Under the pieces are notes generated by a model. The model was not told where the DNA came from. It made no database searches and worked only from the letters and a program-made list of their open reading frames with translations. Below, piece after piece: positions 53,526-62,231 of a stretch of DNA of 64,000 nucleotides. Each line of letters opens with the position of its first letter. Within the stretch, counting starts at the first letter, position 1. A program made the translations under genes and the position numbers. Source of the stretch: CAJBVW01 sp964457335 (GTDB lineage Bacteria; Myxococcota_A; UBA796; SXON01); NCBI GenBank assembly GCA_964457335.1, contig CAYWGD010000011.1, positions 1 to 64,000 of the forward strand, given 5' to 3'.

Positions 53526-54521
53526 ATGGCGCAGTTCGAAGAAGGCACCACCCTCGACCGCTTCCTGCTCGAGACCACCCGCGAGCACCCCGAGGCGACG
53601 GGGCAGTTCGTCACGCTGCTCAAGCAGGTGGCGCTCGCCGGCAAGCTCGTCAGCGCGCGCGTGAACCGCGCCGGCCTCGCGGGGATGTTCGGCGCCACCG
53701 GGTCGATGAACATCCAGGGCGAGTACGTCCAGAAGATGGACATCTACGCGAACGAGACGTTCAAGCGGGCGCTCGAGCACGCGGGCGTGGTCTGCATGAT
53801 GGTGTCGGAGGAGGAGGACGCGCCGATCTCCGTCCCCGAGCCCTTCGAGCACGGCAGCTACGTGTTCTGCATGGATCCGCTCGACGGCTCCTCGAACATC
53901 GACACCAACGCCTCCATCGGGACCATCTTCTGCATCTTCCGTCGCAGGTCCGAGGGGAACGGCTGCGGCGTCACCGAGGACGTGCTCCGGAGCGGCCGCG
54001 ACATCGTGGCCGCGGGCTACATCGTCTACGGCGCCGGCACCGTGCTGATGCTCTCGACCGGCAAGGGCGTGCACGGGTTCACGCTCGACCCCACGGTGGG
54101 CGAGTTCTTCCTGTCGCACCGCGACGTTCGGCTCGGCGCGAAGTCGAAGACCTACTCCTGCAACGAGGCCTACGCGGCGCAGTGGGACCCGCGGCTCCAG
54201 GGCTGGCTCGCGAAGGTCAAGGACCCGTCGCTCGGCTGGTCGGCCCGCTACATCGGCTCGCTCGTCGGCGACTTCCACCGCAACCTCGTGAAGGGCGGCG
54301 TCTTCCTCTACCCGCCCACCGCGAAGGCCCCCAAGGGCAAGCTGCGCCTCCTGTACGAGGCGTTCCCCCTCGCGTTCCTGGTCGAAGCGGCGGGGGGCGC
54401 CGCCAGCGACGGGACGACTCCGATCCTGGACAAGGTCCCGGGCTCCATCCACGAGCGCACGTCGCTCTTCATCGGAGACCGCGACAACGTCGAGGAGATC
54501 GTGCGAACCTTGAGCACATGA
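53526..54521 (+). CDS. fbp: Fructose-1,6-bisphosphatase class I
   Basis: 331 residues, the normal length. Active-site metal-binding motif MDPLDGSSNID is intact, with MVSEEED upstream and LLYEAFPLAFLVEAAGG near the C-terminus; KGGVFLYPP is the substrate-binding stretch. Catalyses the irreversible hydrolysis of fructose-1,6-bisphosphate in gluconeogenesis. ATG preceded by CGGAGGTCCC, a strong ribosome-binding site, and TTAGAT as a possible -10. Its stop overlaps the start of the hydrolase gene (ATGA). Confidence 0.95.
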   Translation: MAQFEEGTTLDRFLLETTREHPEATGQFVTLLKQVALAGKLVSARVNRAGLAGMFGATGSMNIQGEYVQKMDIYANETFKRALEHAGVVCMMVSEEEDAPISVPEPFEHGSYVFCMDPLDGSSNIDTNASIGTIFCIFRRRSEGNGCGVTEDVLRSGRDIVAAGYIVYGAGTVLMLSTGKGVHGFTLDPTVGEFFLSHRDVRLGAKSKTYSCNEAYAAQWDPRLQGWLAKVKDPSLGWSARYIGSLVGDFHRNLVKGGVFLYPPTAKAPKGKLRLLYEAFPLAFLVEAAGGAASDGTTPILDKVPGSIHERTSLFIGDRDNVEEIVRTLST

Positions 54522-55603
54522 GCGCAGCGGCGCGGCGGTCGGGTCCGGATCTTCTTGGGGCAGGGGGGGCGAGCCCCCCCCGCAACGCCCCCCCCACCGA
54601 CGCCGGGGCCTTGCCCCAGGTGCAGGGCCTGCAGATCCTGGGAGAGGAGGAGGTCGAGCAGGAGACCCACGGCGGCGTGACCGTGCGGCTCCGCAAGGAG
54701 CGGCTGCTCGTCGACGGGCGGATCGCGATCGTGCGCAAGCGGCTCGCGGGGCTGCGGGGGCCGCGCGTCGTGCTCGTCCACGGCTTCGCGCAGAACCGCT
54801 ACACGTGGCACCTCTCGAAGCGCTCGCTCTCGGCCTGGCTCGCGGGGGAAGGATTCGACACCTACAACCTGGAGCTCCCGGGCCACGGGAACTCGCGCTC
54901 GCCGGCGGGGTCGGCGGCGTTCGCGGCGTACGTCGAGGACATCCGCCGGGTGGCGGAGGTGCTCGGCGAGCCGGCGTTCTGGATGGGCCACAGCCTCGGC
55001 GGCGCCGCGGTCTACGCGGGGGCGACGGTCGCGCCGATGCGCGGGGTGATCGGGATCGGCGCGTTGTTCCGCTTCGCGCAGGCGAACGCGGCGCTCCAGC
55101 TCTTGTGCCGCTTCTCGGGCATGGTGCAGGGCCGCGAGCTCATGGGCGCGCTGAACGTGCGCACCAACCTCGCGGGGCGGCTGCTCGCGCGGCTCTACAG
55201 CGTCTCCGACATCGCCGGCTACGCCTTCCCCGTGAGCGGGTGGGCGCCCGGCAGCATGGAGCAGGACCTGCTCGCGGAGCGCCTGAAGCGCGGCTTCGAC
55301 TGGACGAGCGCGAACGTGTGGTTCGACATGGCGCGGTGGGGCACGTCCGGCCGCTTCGACTACGAGGACGCCTGGGCGGGGACCGACGTGCCGCTGCTCG
55401 TCGTGGGTGGCGACCTCGACCACCTCATGCTCCCGGAGGACGCGCGCACCGCGTTCGACCTCTCGGGCAGCTCCGACCGCACGCTCGCGCTGCTCGACGA
55501 CTACGGCACCGGCGTGCACTGGGGGCACCTCGACCTCGTGCTCGGGAAGCACGCGCCCCTGCACGTCTGGCCGATGCTCCGGGACTGGATGCAGGCGCGC
55601 TGA
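54518..55603 (+). CDS. Alpha/beta hydrolase, with dispersed repeat in its N-terminus
   Basis: 361 residues. Oxyanion motif VLVHGFAQNRYTWHL, nucleophile elbow FWMGHSLGGAAVY, acid DLDHLM and terminal His in VHWGHLDL, the order of an alpha/beta hydrolase. The ATG overlaps the fbp stop (ATGA). The first ~25 residues include LLGAGGASPPRNAPP, the translation of a dispersed palindromic repeat in-frame; the conserved fold starts around residue 80. An alternative start after the repeat is possible. Likely a lipase or esterase. Substrate unknown. Confidence 0.82.
   Translation: MSAAARRSGPDLLGAGGASPPRNAPPTDAGALPQVQGLQILGEEEVEQETHGGVTVRLRKERLLVDGRIAIVRKRLAGLRGPRVVLVHGFAQNRYTWHLSKRSLSAWLAGEGFDTYNLELPGHGNSRSPAGSAAFAAYVEDIRRVAEVLGEPAFWMGHSLGGAAVYAGATVAPMRGVIGIGALFRFAQANAALQLLCRFSGMVQGRELMGALNVRTNLAGRLLARLYSVSDIAGYAFPVSGWAPGSMEQDLLAERLKRGFDWTSANVWFDMARWGTSGRFDYEDAWAGTDVPLLVVGGDLDHLMLPEDARTAFDLSGSSDRTLALLDDYGTGVHWGHLDLVLGKHAPLHVWPMLRDWMQAR
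54551..54595 (+). repeat. Dispersed GC palindromic element, short form, in-frame inside hydrolase gene (copy 9)
   Basis: CTTCTTGGGGC, stem with loop (CAGGGGGGGCGAGCCCCCCC), then GCAACGCCCCCCC. It begins 33 bp after the hydrolase ATG and keeps the frame, being read as LLGAGGASPPRNAPP. Confidence 0.92.
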
Positions 55604-55670
55604 GCGGGATCTTCTCGCGCATCCGCGTAACGGCGCGCCGGGCCGCCCCTTGGTGTGGGTCGAGGTGCCC

Positions 55671-56585
55671 ATGCCCGGACAGACCCGCACGACCCAGACC
55701 ACGCCCCCCAAGGACGGCTCCGCCGCGACCGCGCTGACGCGCAGCCGCCGCGACTTCGGCAGCAACCAGGACCGCATCGCGAAGGCCCACGGTCCCGGCG
55801 GCGGGCAGGACGCGCCGCTCACCCTCCAGCGGCGGCCCGAGCTCGAGCCGAAGGGCGGGGAGGTGGCGCCCGCGGTCACCACCCACGTCGCGACCTACGA
55901 TCGCACCGACGTCGTGGCGCCCGAGCCGACGTGGCTCGACCGCCTCCGTGACGCGCTCCGGCGCTTCGACGAGGGGCTCGTGCAGACGGGCCGCCCCGAG
56001 AACTGGGACGACCGCATGGTCGACAAGGACGCCACGCAGTCGTTCGGCGTGCAGCTCTACGGCGAGTCGAGCTCGGGCGACCGCAGCATCGCCACGAAGG
56101 CGTCCGAGGACGCGACGTTCTTCGGGCCGTCCGTGGACCTCGCGGCCTTCCTCGACCTGGTGGACACGGTCGTCGGCGCCCTCCCGGGGGAGACCGGGTA
56201 CGACGCCTACCGGAAGGGCTGGGGCGAGGCGAGGGCGGACTGGGAGAAGGGCGACTACGAGGGGATGATCGGGAAGGTCGAGGAGCTCGTCGGGATGGTC
56301 GAGGAGGCCTACGGGCTCGTCGAGGAGGAGGAGGAGGAGGGCTCCCCGTCGACCGGGTCGGGCGGGCCGGGCGGGTCGGGGGACGCCTCCGCGGACGGCG
56401 GCGCGTACACGCAGCGGGAGCAGGAGCTGGTCGATCACCGGCACGTGTCGGGCTTCCTCACCGACCCGGGCGGGAACCTCTGGCGCTACGACTACGCGGA
56501 CGGGACGCGCGACCTCGTGCGCGAGTGGGTGGACGAGGGCGGGCGCATCCGGACCGCGCTCGTGCGATCGGAGCGCTGGAACTAG
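55671..56585 (+). CDS. Hypothetical protein, low-complexity and acidic
   Basis: 304 residues, unrecognised. Basic, Thr/Gly-rich N-terminus (PGQTRTTQTTPPKDGSAAT; RSRRDFGSNQDRIA), Pro-rich middle, a helical domain around 120-215 (AFLDLVDTVVGALPGETGY) and an acidic tail region EEEEEEGSPS, then a C-terminal strand-rich segment with NLWRYDYADGTRDLV. No signal peptide. The N-terminal style resembles secreted or injected cargo proteins but that is a weak impression. Start ATG at 55671 without a clear ribosome-binding site. Lies in the 1-kb spacer before the kinase gene. Confidence 0.55.
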   Translation: MPGQTRTTQTTPPKDGSAATALTRSRRDFGSNQDRIAKAHGPGGGQDAPLTLQRRPELEPKGGEVAPAVTTHVATYDRTDVVAPEPTWLDRLRDALRRFDEGLVQTGRPENWDDRMVDKDATQSFGVQLYGESSSGDRSIATKASEDATFFGPSVDLAAFLDLVDTVVGALPGETGYDAYRKGWGEARADWEKGDYEGMIGKVEELVGMVEEAYGLVEEEEEEGSPSTGSGGPGGSGDASADGGAYTQREQELVDHRHVSGFLTDPGGNLWRYDYADGTRDLVREWVDEGGRIRTALVRSERWN

Positions 56586-56663
56586 GAGCGTCCGCGCGGG
56601 AGGAGGGGCCGGAGGGGCTCCCCGCGCCGGCCGCCGGGCGGGCTCCGACGGAGGCGCGCGCGG

Positions 56664-56669
56664 TACCAT
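56664..56669 (+). promoter_or_regulatory. -10 box TACCAT, leaderless start
   Basis: TACCAT is followed by 8 nt and the ATG at 56678; no Shine-Dalgarno in between. Confidence 0.5.
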
Positions 56670-56677
56670 CGTGACGC

Positions 56678-59600
56678 ATGGCGGCCCCCCTCCCACCGGG
56701 CATCGAGCTCCACGAGCGCATCGGCGAAGGCGGCATCGCCGACGTGTTCCGGGGCGTGTGGAAGGGGCGCGAGGTCGCGCTGAAGGTCCTGCGCGAGCCC
56801 GACCGCCCCGGCCTCCGGACGCGGTTCGTGCGCGAGGGCCGGCTGCTCCAGCGGCTCTCCCACCCCGGGCTCGTCCGCTGCCACGCGGTGCTCGAGGGCC
56901 CCCAGCCGGTGCTCGTGCTGGAGCTCCTCCTCGGGGCTTCGCTCGACATCCGGCTCCTGGAGGAGGGGCCGATCCCGCCCGAGGACGGCGTGCTGCTCGC
57001 GTCCTCCGCCCTGCGCGCGCTCGCGTACCTGCACGAGAACGGCATCGTGCACCGCGATCTGAAGGCGTCGAACGTGTGGCTCGGGGTCGACCGCCGCGTC
57101 GTCCTCGTGGACCTCGGGCTCGCCGCCGACAGCTCCGACCCGCTCACCACCACGCTCGGCGACGTGCTCGGCACCCACGCCTACATGGCGCCCGAGCAGA
57201 TCGCGGGCGCGGAGACCGACCACCGCTGCGACCTCTACAGCCTCGGCATCACGTTGTACGAGGCGCTCTGCGGCGCGCGCCCGTACGAGGCGAGCGGGCT
57301 CGCCGGCTACCTGCAGGCGCACCGGGCCGCGGGCGCGACCCCCATCGTGGAGCGCGTGCCGGGCGTGCCCGTCCGCCTCGCCTCGCTGATCGACCGGCTG
57401 ATGGCCCGCGACCCGGCGGCGCGGCCGGCCTCGGCCGCCGTCGCGCTGGCGCTCCTCACCGGGAGCGCCGGCCTCCGCCGCGAGCTCGAAGCCCCGCGGC
57501 CGGTGGGGCGCGAGGCGGCGCAGGGCGCCATCCAGGCGGTCCTGGACGCGGGGGGGACGCTCCGCGTCACCGGGGAGCTCGGGAGCGGCCTCGGCCTCGC
57601 GGCGCGCCACGCGCTCGCCCTCGCCCGCGCCGACCGGGTCGAGTACGCCTCGGTGCGCTGCCGGGCGCGCCTGGGCCCCGCGGAGATCGTGGGCGCGCTC
57701 GCCCGGGAGCTGGAGCCCGTCGTGGGGGCCGTGGCGCCGGAGCTGCCCGCGGTGCTCGACGCGCTCCGGACCGTGGCGCGGCAGGACGGCCGCTTCCTCG
57801 TGGTGGTGGAGGACCTCGACCTCGCCCCGGAGGGCGTGGCCGAGGTGATCGAGCGGCTCCGGGAGGTGCCGGACCTCGCGCTCGTCGTCACGGGGCGCTC
57901 CCTCCCCGAGCGGCTCGGGGGCCGCGAGGTGGTGCTCCGGCCGCTGACGCTCGCCGAGGTGCGCGTGCTCGTGGGGGGGATGCTCGGCACGCCCACGCTC
58001 CCCGCCGGCCTGGACGCGGCCGTGCAGCGCGCGAGCGGCGGGCTGCCCGCGATCGTGGTCGCGATCCTGCGCGAGCACGTGGCGCGCGGGGCGGTCTGGT
58101 GCGAGGGGATGGGCGAGGACGGGCGGCCGCGCTGGGCCTGGGACCCGACGGCGCCGCTCTCGCCGGGCGAGGACACCACGCGGCGCTTCGACCGCGCGCT
58201 CCGGACCCTGCCGGAGGCCACCCGGCGCATCGTCGCGGGGCTCGCCGTGGCCGGGGAGCCGGTGCCGCTGGAGCTCCTCCTGACCGCCGCCGGCGCGGAC
58301 CCCTCGGGCGCGGACCTCGGCCCGGCGCTCCGGCACGGGCTCCTCGCCGTCGGGCTGCAGGCCGGCGAGGAGTGGGTGTCGATCCGGCGGGCCGTGCTGG
58401 AGCCGATCCTGCTCGCGAGCGTGGACGAGGAGCGCGAACGCGAGCTGCACCTGCTCCTGGCGGACGCGGCGCGGCTGCGCCCCATCCGCGAATGGGAGCA
58501 GCGCTTCCTGCTCCTGCACCTCGCGCTGGGCGCGCGCGAGCCCGAGGACACCGCGCGGCTCGTGGAGCTGGGCGACTGGCTCGTCTCCGGCGGGCGCCCG
58601 CAGACGGCCCTGGAGGTCCTCGACGCGGCCACGCGGCTCCCGCTCGGGGACGGCGCGACCCTCGGCGCGTTGGCCCTCGCCCGCTGCGACGCGCTCGTCC
58701 TCCTCGGCCGCCTCCCCGAGGCGCGCCGGGCGCTGGAGGCGGGGCGCGCGCTGGCGCAGGCCTCGGACGACCCGGCGCTCGCGCGGCGGGTGGAGCTCGC
58801 CCACCTCGACCTCGCGCTCGCGGCCGGCGGGCGCATCCCGGACGGGGCCCGCGCGCTCGTGCGCGACGTGACGGAGGCGTCGAGCCCCCGGCTGCTCCTG
58901 GCCGCGGCGACCCTCCACCTGATGGCCGGGAGCCTCGACGGCGCCGAGGCCGCCTTCACCCGCGCGCTGGACCGCGCGGCGCCCGGGCCCGTGGACCGCC
59001 TCGCCGTCACCGCGCGGCTCGGGGTGGGGCGCGTGGCGGCGCTCCGCGGGGACCTGCCGCGCGCGGCGATGCTGTACCGGGGGCTCGCCGCCGAGCTCCG
59101 CGCCGTCGACCGGCCGCTCGCGGCCTGCGAGGCTCTCGTCCGGCTCGCCGAGATCCACGGCGCGGAGGGGCGGCTCGCCGCCGCGCTGGAGAGCCTGCGC
59201 GCGGCCCAGGACCTCGCCGGCGACCGCGCCGGCCCGTGGACGCTCGCCACCATCGCCATCGGCCGGGCGCGTGTGCACCTCGCGGGCGGCGACCCCGAGA
59301 CCGCCGAGGCCCTCCTCGCGAACCACGCCACCTGCGGCGACCCCGTGGCCCCATGGCCGATCCGGCAGCCGTACCTGGCGCTCCTCGCCGAGCTGCGCGA
59401 GGCCCTCGGCGACACGCCGTCGGCCCTCGCGGCGCACCTGCGGGCCGCCGAGGGCGCGTCCGCCGTCCCCGACGCGCCCGTCCACGCCTTCCACGCCGGC
59501 ATGGTCGCGATCCTCACCGCGGACAGCGCCGGGGTGGGCGCCGCCATGGACGCGCTGGCCGGCTTCGGCATCCCCGCCCGCATGGCCCGCATGCTCCTGC

Positions 59601-59854
59601 TCGGGGGGGTGACGGGTCGGGACGCGGAGGTGCTCGAAGCCGCCGAGGCGGAGGCGCGCGCGGCGGGCGACCGGATGCTGCTCCTGCGCGTCCTCCACGC
59701 CCGCCGGGACCCCGCGGGCGGCGAGGCCGCCGCCATCTGCACGCAGGTGCTCGACGGGCTCTTCGGGACGCTCCGGGAGCGCTTCGTGGAGGCGTCGTCC
59801 ACGCGCTGGGCCCTCGGGGAGCGCGCCGGCGGTAGACGCGATACTGGGGGTTGA
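56678..59854 (+). CDS. Ser/Thr protein kinase with degenerate ATPase-like and TPR-like regions
   Basis: 1058 residues. Kinase domain (about 10-260): Gly loop GEGGIADVF, Lys36 in VALKVL, catalytic Asp127 in HRDLKASN, Asp145 in DLG (instead of DFG), APE-like MAPEQ. Next is a region with a P-loop-like TGELGSGLGLA that lacks the GK[ST] lysine and a Walker-B-like FLVVVEDLD, so an AAA/STAND-like module that probably cannot hydrolyse ATP. The last ~500 residues are TPR-like helices. Such multi-domain kinases are common in Myxococcota signalling. Leaderless-type start. The stop overlaps the aldehyde dehydrogenase start (TGATG). Confidence 0.88.
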   Translation: MAAPLPPGIELHERIGEGGIADVFRGVWKGREVALKVLREPDRPGLRTRFVREGRLLQRLSHPGLVRCHAVLEGPQPVLVLELLLGASLDIRLLEEGPIPPEDGVLLASSALRALAYLHENGIVHRDLKASNVWLGVDRRVVLVDLGLAADSSDPLTTTLGDVLGTHAYMAPEQIAGAETDHRCDLYSLGITLYEALCGARPYEASGLAGYLQAHRAAGATPIVERVPGVPVRLASLIDRLMARDPAARPASAAVALALLTGSAGLRRELEAPRPVGREAAQGAIQAVLDAGGTLRVTGELGSGLGLAARHALALARADRVEYASVRCRARLGPAEIVGALARELEPVVGAVAPELPAVLDALRTVARQDGRFLVVVEDLDLAPEGVAEVIERLREVPDLALVVTGRSLPERLGGREVVLRPLTLAEVRVLVGGMLGTPTLPAGLDAAVQRASGGLPAIVVAILREHVARGAVWCEGMGEDGRPRWAWDPTAPLSPGEDTTRRFDRALRTLPEATRRIVAGLAVAGEPVPLELLLTAAGADPSGADLGPALRHGLLAVGLQAGEEWVSIRRAVLEPILLASVDEERERELHLLLADAARLRPIREWEQRFLLLHLALGAREPEDTARLVELGDWLVSGGRPQTALEVLDAATRLPLGDGATLGALALARCDALVLLGRLPEARRALEAGRALAQASDDPALARRVELAHLDLALAAGGRIPDGARALVRDVTEASSPRLLLAAATLHLMAGSLDGAEAAFTRALDRAAPGPVDRLAVTARLGVGRVAALRGDLPRAAMLYRGLAAELRAVDRPLAACEALVRLAEIHGAEGRLAAALESLRAAQDLAGDRAGPWTLATIAIGRARVHLAGGDPETAEALLANHATCGDPVAPWPIRQPYLALLAELREALGDTPSALAAHLRAAEGASAVPDAPVHAFHAGMVAILTADSAGVGAAMDALAGFGIPARMARMLLLGGVTGRDAEVLEAAEAEARAAGDRMLLLRVLHARRDPAGGEAAAICTQVLDGLFGTLRERFVEASSTRWALGERAGGRRDTGG

Positions 59855-61383
59855 TGGCGAACGTCGGCGAGACCCACATCAGCTTGCAAGATCCCCGGAC
59901 GGGGGAGGTCGTCGGGCAGCTCCCGGTGACCCCGGTGGAGGCGGTGGCGGATCTCGTGGCGCGGGCGCGGTCCGCGCAGGTCGCGTGGGCCGGACGCACG
60001 CTGGACGATCGCAAGGCCGCGATCCGTTCGCTCGCCCGAGTGTTCATGGGCCGCGCGGCGGACCTCGTCGACGCGCTGGTGAGCGAGATCGGCAAGCCGG
60101 CCGGCGAGGCGTGGACGAGCGAGGTCGTCACCGCGCAGGAGCTCTTCGACGGCTGGCTCGAGATGATCGACGACGAGCTGGCCGACGTGCCCGTCCCGCT
60201 CAACCCGGTGAACTACCCGGGCAAGGACGTGCTGGTGCGGCTCGAGCCCATCGGCGTCGTCGGCATGATCATGCCGTGGAACTACCCCGTGCACCTGCCG
60301 CTCCGCACGATCGTGCCGGCCGTGCTCGCGGGGGACGCGGTGGTGTGGAAGCCGTCGGAGCACGCGGCGCGTTGCGGCGCGATCCTCGACGAGATCTTCC
60401 GTGCGTCGCTCCCGCCCGACCTCGTGATCACCGTCCAGGGCGGCGGCGCGCAGGGCGGGGCGCTGATCGACGCGGGCGTCGATCGGGTCGTGTTCACCGG
60501 CAGCGTGCCCACGGGGCGCGTCGTGGCCCAGCGGGCGGCGGCGCGGCTCGTGCCCTGCTCGCTCGAGCTCGGCAGCAAGGACCCCGCGATCGTGCTCCAC
60601 GACGCCGACCTCGACCGGACGGTGAACGGGCTCGTGTGGGGCGCGTTCCACAACGCGGGCCAGGACTGCTCCTCCGTCGAGCGCGTGTACGTCGACGCGC
60701 GGATCCACGACGCCTTCGTCGAGAAGGTGGTCGCGGCCGCGAAGGCGCTGCGCTCCGGGGCCGACGTGGGCCCGCTCATCGACGAGGCGGCGCTGCGGAA
60801 GGTGCACGGGCACGTCACCAGCGCGGTGGCGGCCGGCGCGGCGATCCGCTGCGGCGGCGAGCCGACCGGGCAGGGCTGGCACTACCCGGCCACGGTGCTC
60901 ACGGACGTCACCGACGACATGGCGGTGATGCGCGAGGAGACCTTCGGCCCGATCCTGCCCATCGCGAAGTTCTCCACGGAGGACGAGGCGGTGGCGCGGG
61001 CCAACGACACGCCCTACGGGCTCTGCGCGTCCGTCTGGAGCCGCGACATCGGCCGGGCCGAGGCGCTCGCGGCCCGCATCCGCTGCGGCGTGTCCTACGT
61101 GAACAACTGCTCCTTCACCGGCCCCATGGCCGGCGCGAGCTGGGGCGGCCGGAAGGAGAGCGGGTACGGCGTGACCGGCTCCCGCTTCGGCCTGGACGCC
61201 CTCGTGGCGCCGCGCACGGTCGTCGTCGACCGCTCGCGGCAGAAGAAGGAGATGTGGTGGTACCCCTATGGGGACAACCTGGTGACGATGGCGCGGGGGC
61301 TCGTCGAGCTCACGCGTCCGGGGGGAGCGCGGCTGTCCGGTGCGCGGATGGCCGTGAGCGGCCTGTTGAATCGGTGGAAGTAG
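59854..61383 (+). CDS. NAD(P)-dependent aldehyde dehydrogenase
   Basis: 509 residues. Catalytic Cys272 in HNAGQDCSSV, general base Glu238 in CSLELGSKD, cofactor-binding FTGSVPTGRV and MIMPWNYPVHLPL, ETFGPI in the C-terminal part. These give a normal ALDH-superfamily enzyme with the length of betaine/succinate-semialdehyde types. Its C-terminus (MWWYPYGDNLVTMARGLV) is extended, suggesting a membrane-associated or long-chain aldehyde dehydrogenase. ATG overlaps the kinase stop (TGATG); GATACT lies 8 nt upstream inside the kinase, a possible internal promoter. Confidence 0.92.
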   Translation: MANVGETHISLQDPRTGEVVGQLPVTPVEAVADLVARARSAQVAWAGRTLDDRKAAIRSLARVFMGRAADLVDALVSEIGKPAGEAWTSEVVTAQELFDGWLEMIDDELADVPVPLNPVNYPGKDVLVRLEPIGVVGMIMPWNYPVHLPLRTIVPAVLAGDAVVWKPSEHAARCGAILDEIFRASLPPDLVITVQGGGAQGGALIDAGVDRVVFTGSVPTGRVVAQRAAARLVPCSLELGSKDPAIVLHDADLDRTVNGLVWGAFHNAGQDCSSVERVYVDARIHDAFVEKVVAAAKALRSGADVGPLIDEAALRKVHGHVTSAVAAGAAIRCGGEPTGQGWHYPATVLTDVTDDMAVMREETFGPILPIAKFSTEDEAVARANDTPYGLCASVWSRDIGRAEALAARIRCGVSYVNNCSFTGPMAGASWGGRKESGYGVTGSRFGLDALVAPRTVVVDRSRQKKEMWWYPYGDNLVTMARGLVELTRPGGARLSGARMAVSGLLNRWK

Positions 61384-61392
61384 GAGGGCAGG

Positions 61393-62157
61393 TTGCGCAG
61401 GATTCGATACCTCGGCCTCGATCTCGGCTGGACCCCGCGGGACAGCTCGGGTGGTGTGGTGCTCGAGCCGACCGAGGACGGCGGGGTGCGGTTGGTCTCG
61501 GCGGACTCGTTGCGCTCGCACGAGGACACGCTGCGGTGGATCACCCGCAACCGCGGGCGGGGGCAGGCCACGCTCGCGATCAACGCGCCGCTCATCGTGG
61601 AGAACCTCTCGGGCAGCCGGCCCTGTGATCGGCAGCTCCTGGAGCACTTCTCGCGCTACCGCATCGACGAGTACGCCAACAACACGGTGTCCGCGAGCCA
61701 CCCGCGCACGATGGGCCGCGCGCTCATGCGCATGGGCTTCGACCCGAACCCGGCCGCGGAAGGCGACCGCATCGTGGAGACGCACACGCAGGCCGCCCAG
61801 GTGCTGCTCCTCGGCGTCGATCGCCCCATCCGCATGAAGTCCGGCCCCATCGGCGGCCGCAAGGAGTCGGTGGAGCGCCTGCGCGAGCTCATCGACGAGC
61901 GCCTGATGAACGGCGGCCCGCCGCGGCTCCACGAGTCGCCCGAGCTCGACCAGCTCATGAACGCGCACCTGCCCGACCTCAACGGCACGCGCCTCGGCGA
62001 GCTCGAAGAGCGCCTCGAGGCGCTCATCTGCGCCTACGTCGCGGCGTACCTGGGCCAGGTCGGCACCGACGGCTGCGCGTTCCTCGGGGACCTCGACCAG
62101 GGGTACATCCTCCTGCCGGATCCGTCGCGGCTGCAGCAGCAGCAGCCGCAGGAGTAG
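61393..62157 (+). CDS. DUF429-family predicted nuclease
   Basis: 254 residues. RNase H-like fold markers of DUF429: YLGLDLGWT at the N-terminus (first acidic residue), TLAINAPLIVEN, the conserved R-rich CDRQLLEHFSRYRI, and the C-terminal EALICAYVAAYLG. Members are predicted nucleases, some linked to mobile or regulatory systems. The TTG start has GGAGGGCA 8 nt upstream, a good ribosome-binding site. It follows the aldehyde dehydrogenase by 9 bp. Activity is unproven. The acidic/Gln tail (LQQQQPQE) is unremarkable. Confidence 0.8.
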   Translation: MRRIRYLGLDLGWTPRDSSGGVVLEPTEDGGVRLVSADSLRSHEDTLRWITRNRGRGQATLAINAPLIVENLSGSRPCDRQLLEHFSRYRIDEYANNTVSASHPRTMGRALMRMGFDPNPAAEGDRIVETHTQAAQVLLLGVDRPIRMKSGPIGGRKESVERLRELIDERLMNGGPPRLHESPELDQLMNAHLPDLNGTRLGELEERLEALICAYVAAYLGQVGTDGCAFLGDLDQGYILLPDPSRLQQQQPQE

Positions 62158-62201
62158 CGGAGGAACCGCGGACATCGAGGTGGCGGCCGGGGCGTGCGTG
62201 G

Positions 62202-62207
62202 TACTCT
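62202..62207 (+). promoter_or_regulatory. Candidate -10 box for the DUF4062 gene
   Basis: TACTCT lies 24 nt before the CTG at 62232; GGGGTG between them could act as a weak ribosome-binding site. Confidence 0.35.
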
Positions 62208-62231
62208 TCGCGACGCCATCCGGGGTGTGAC

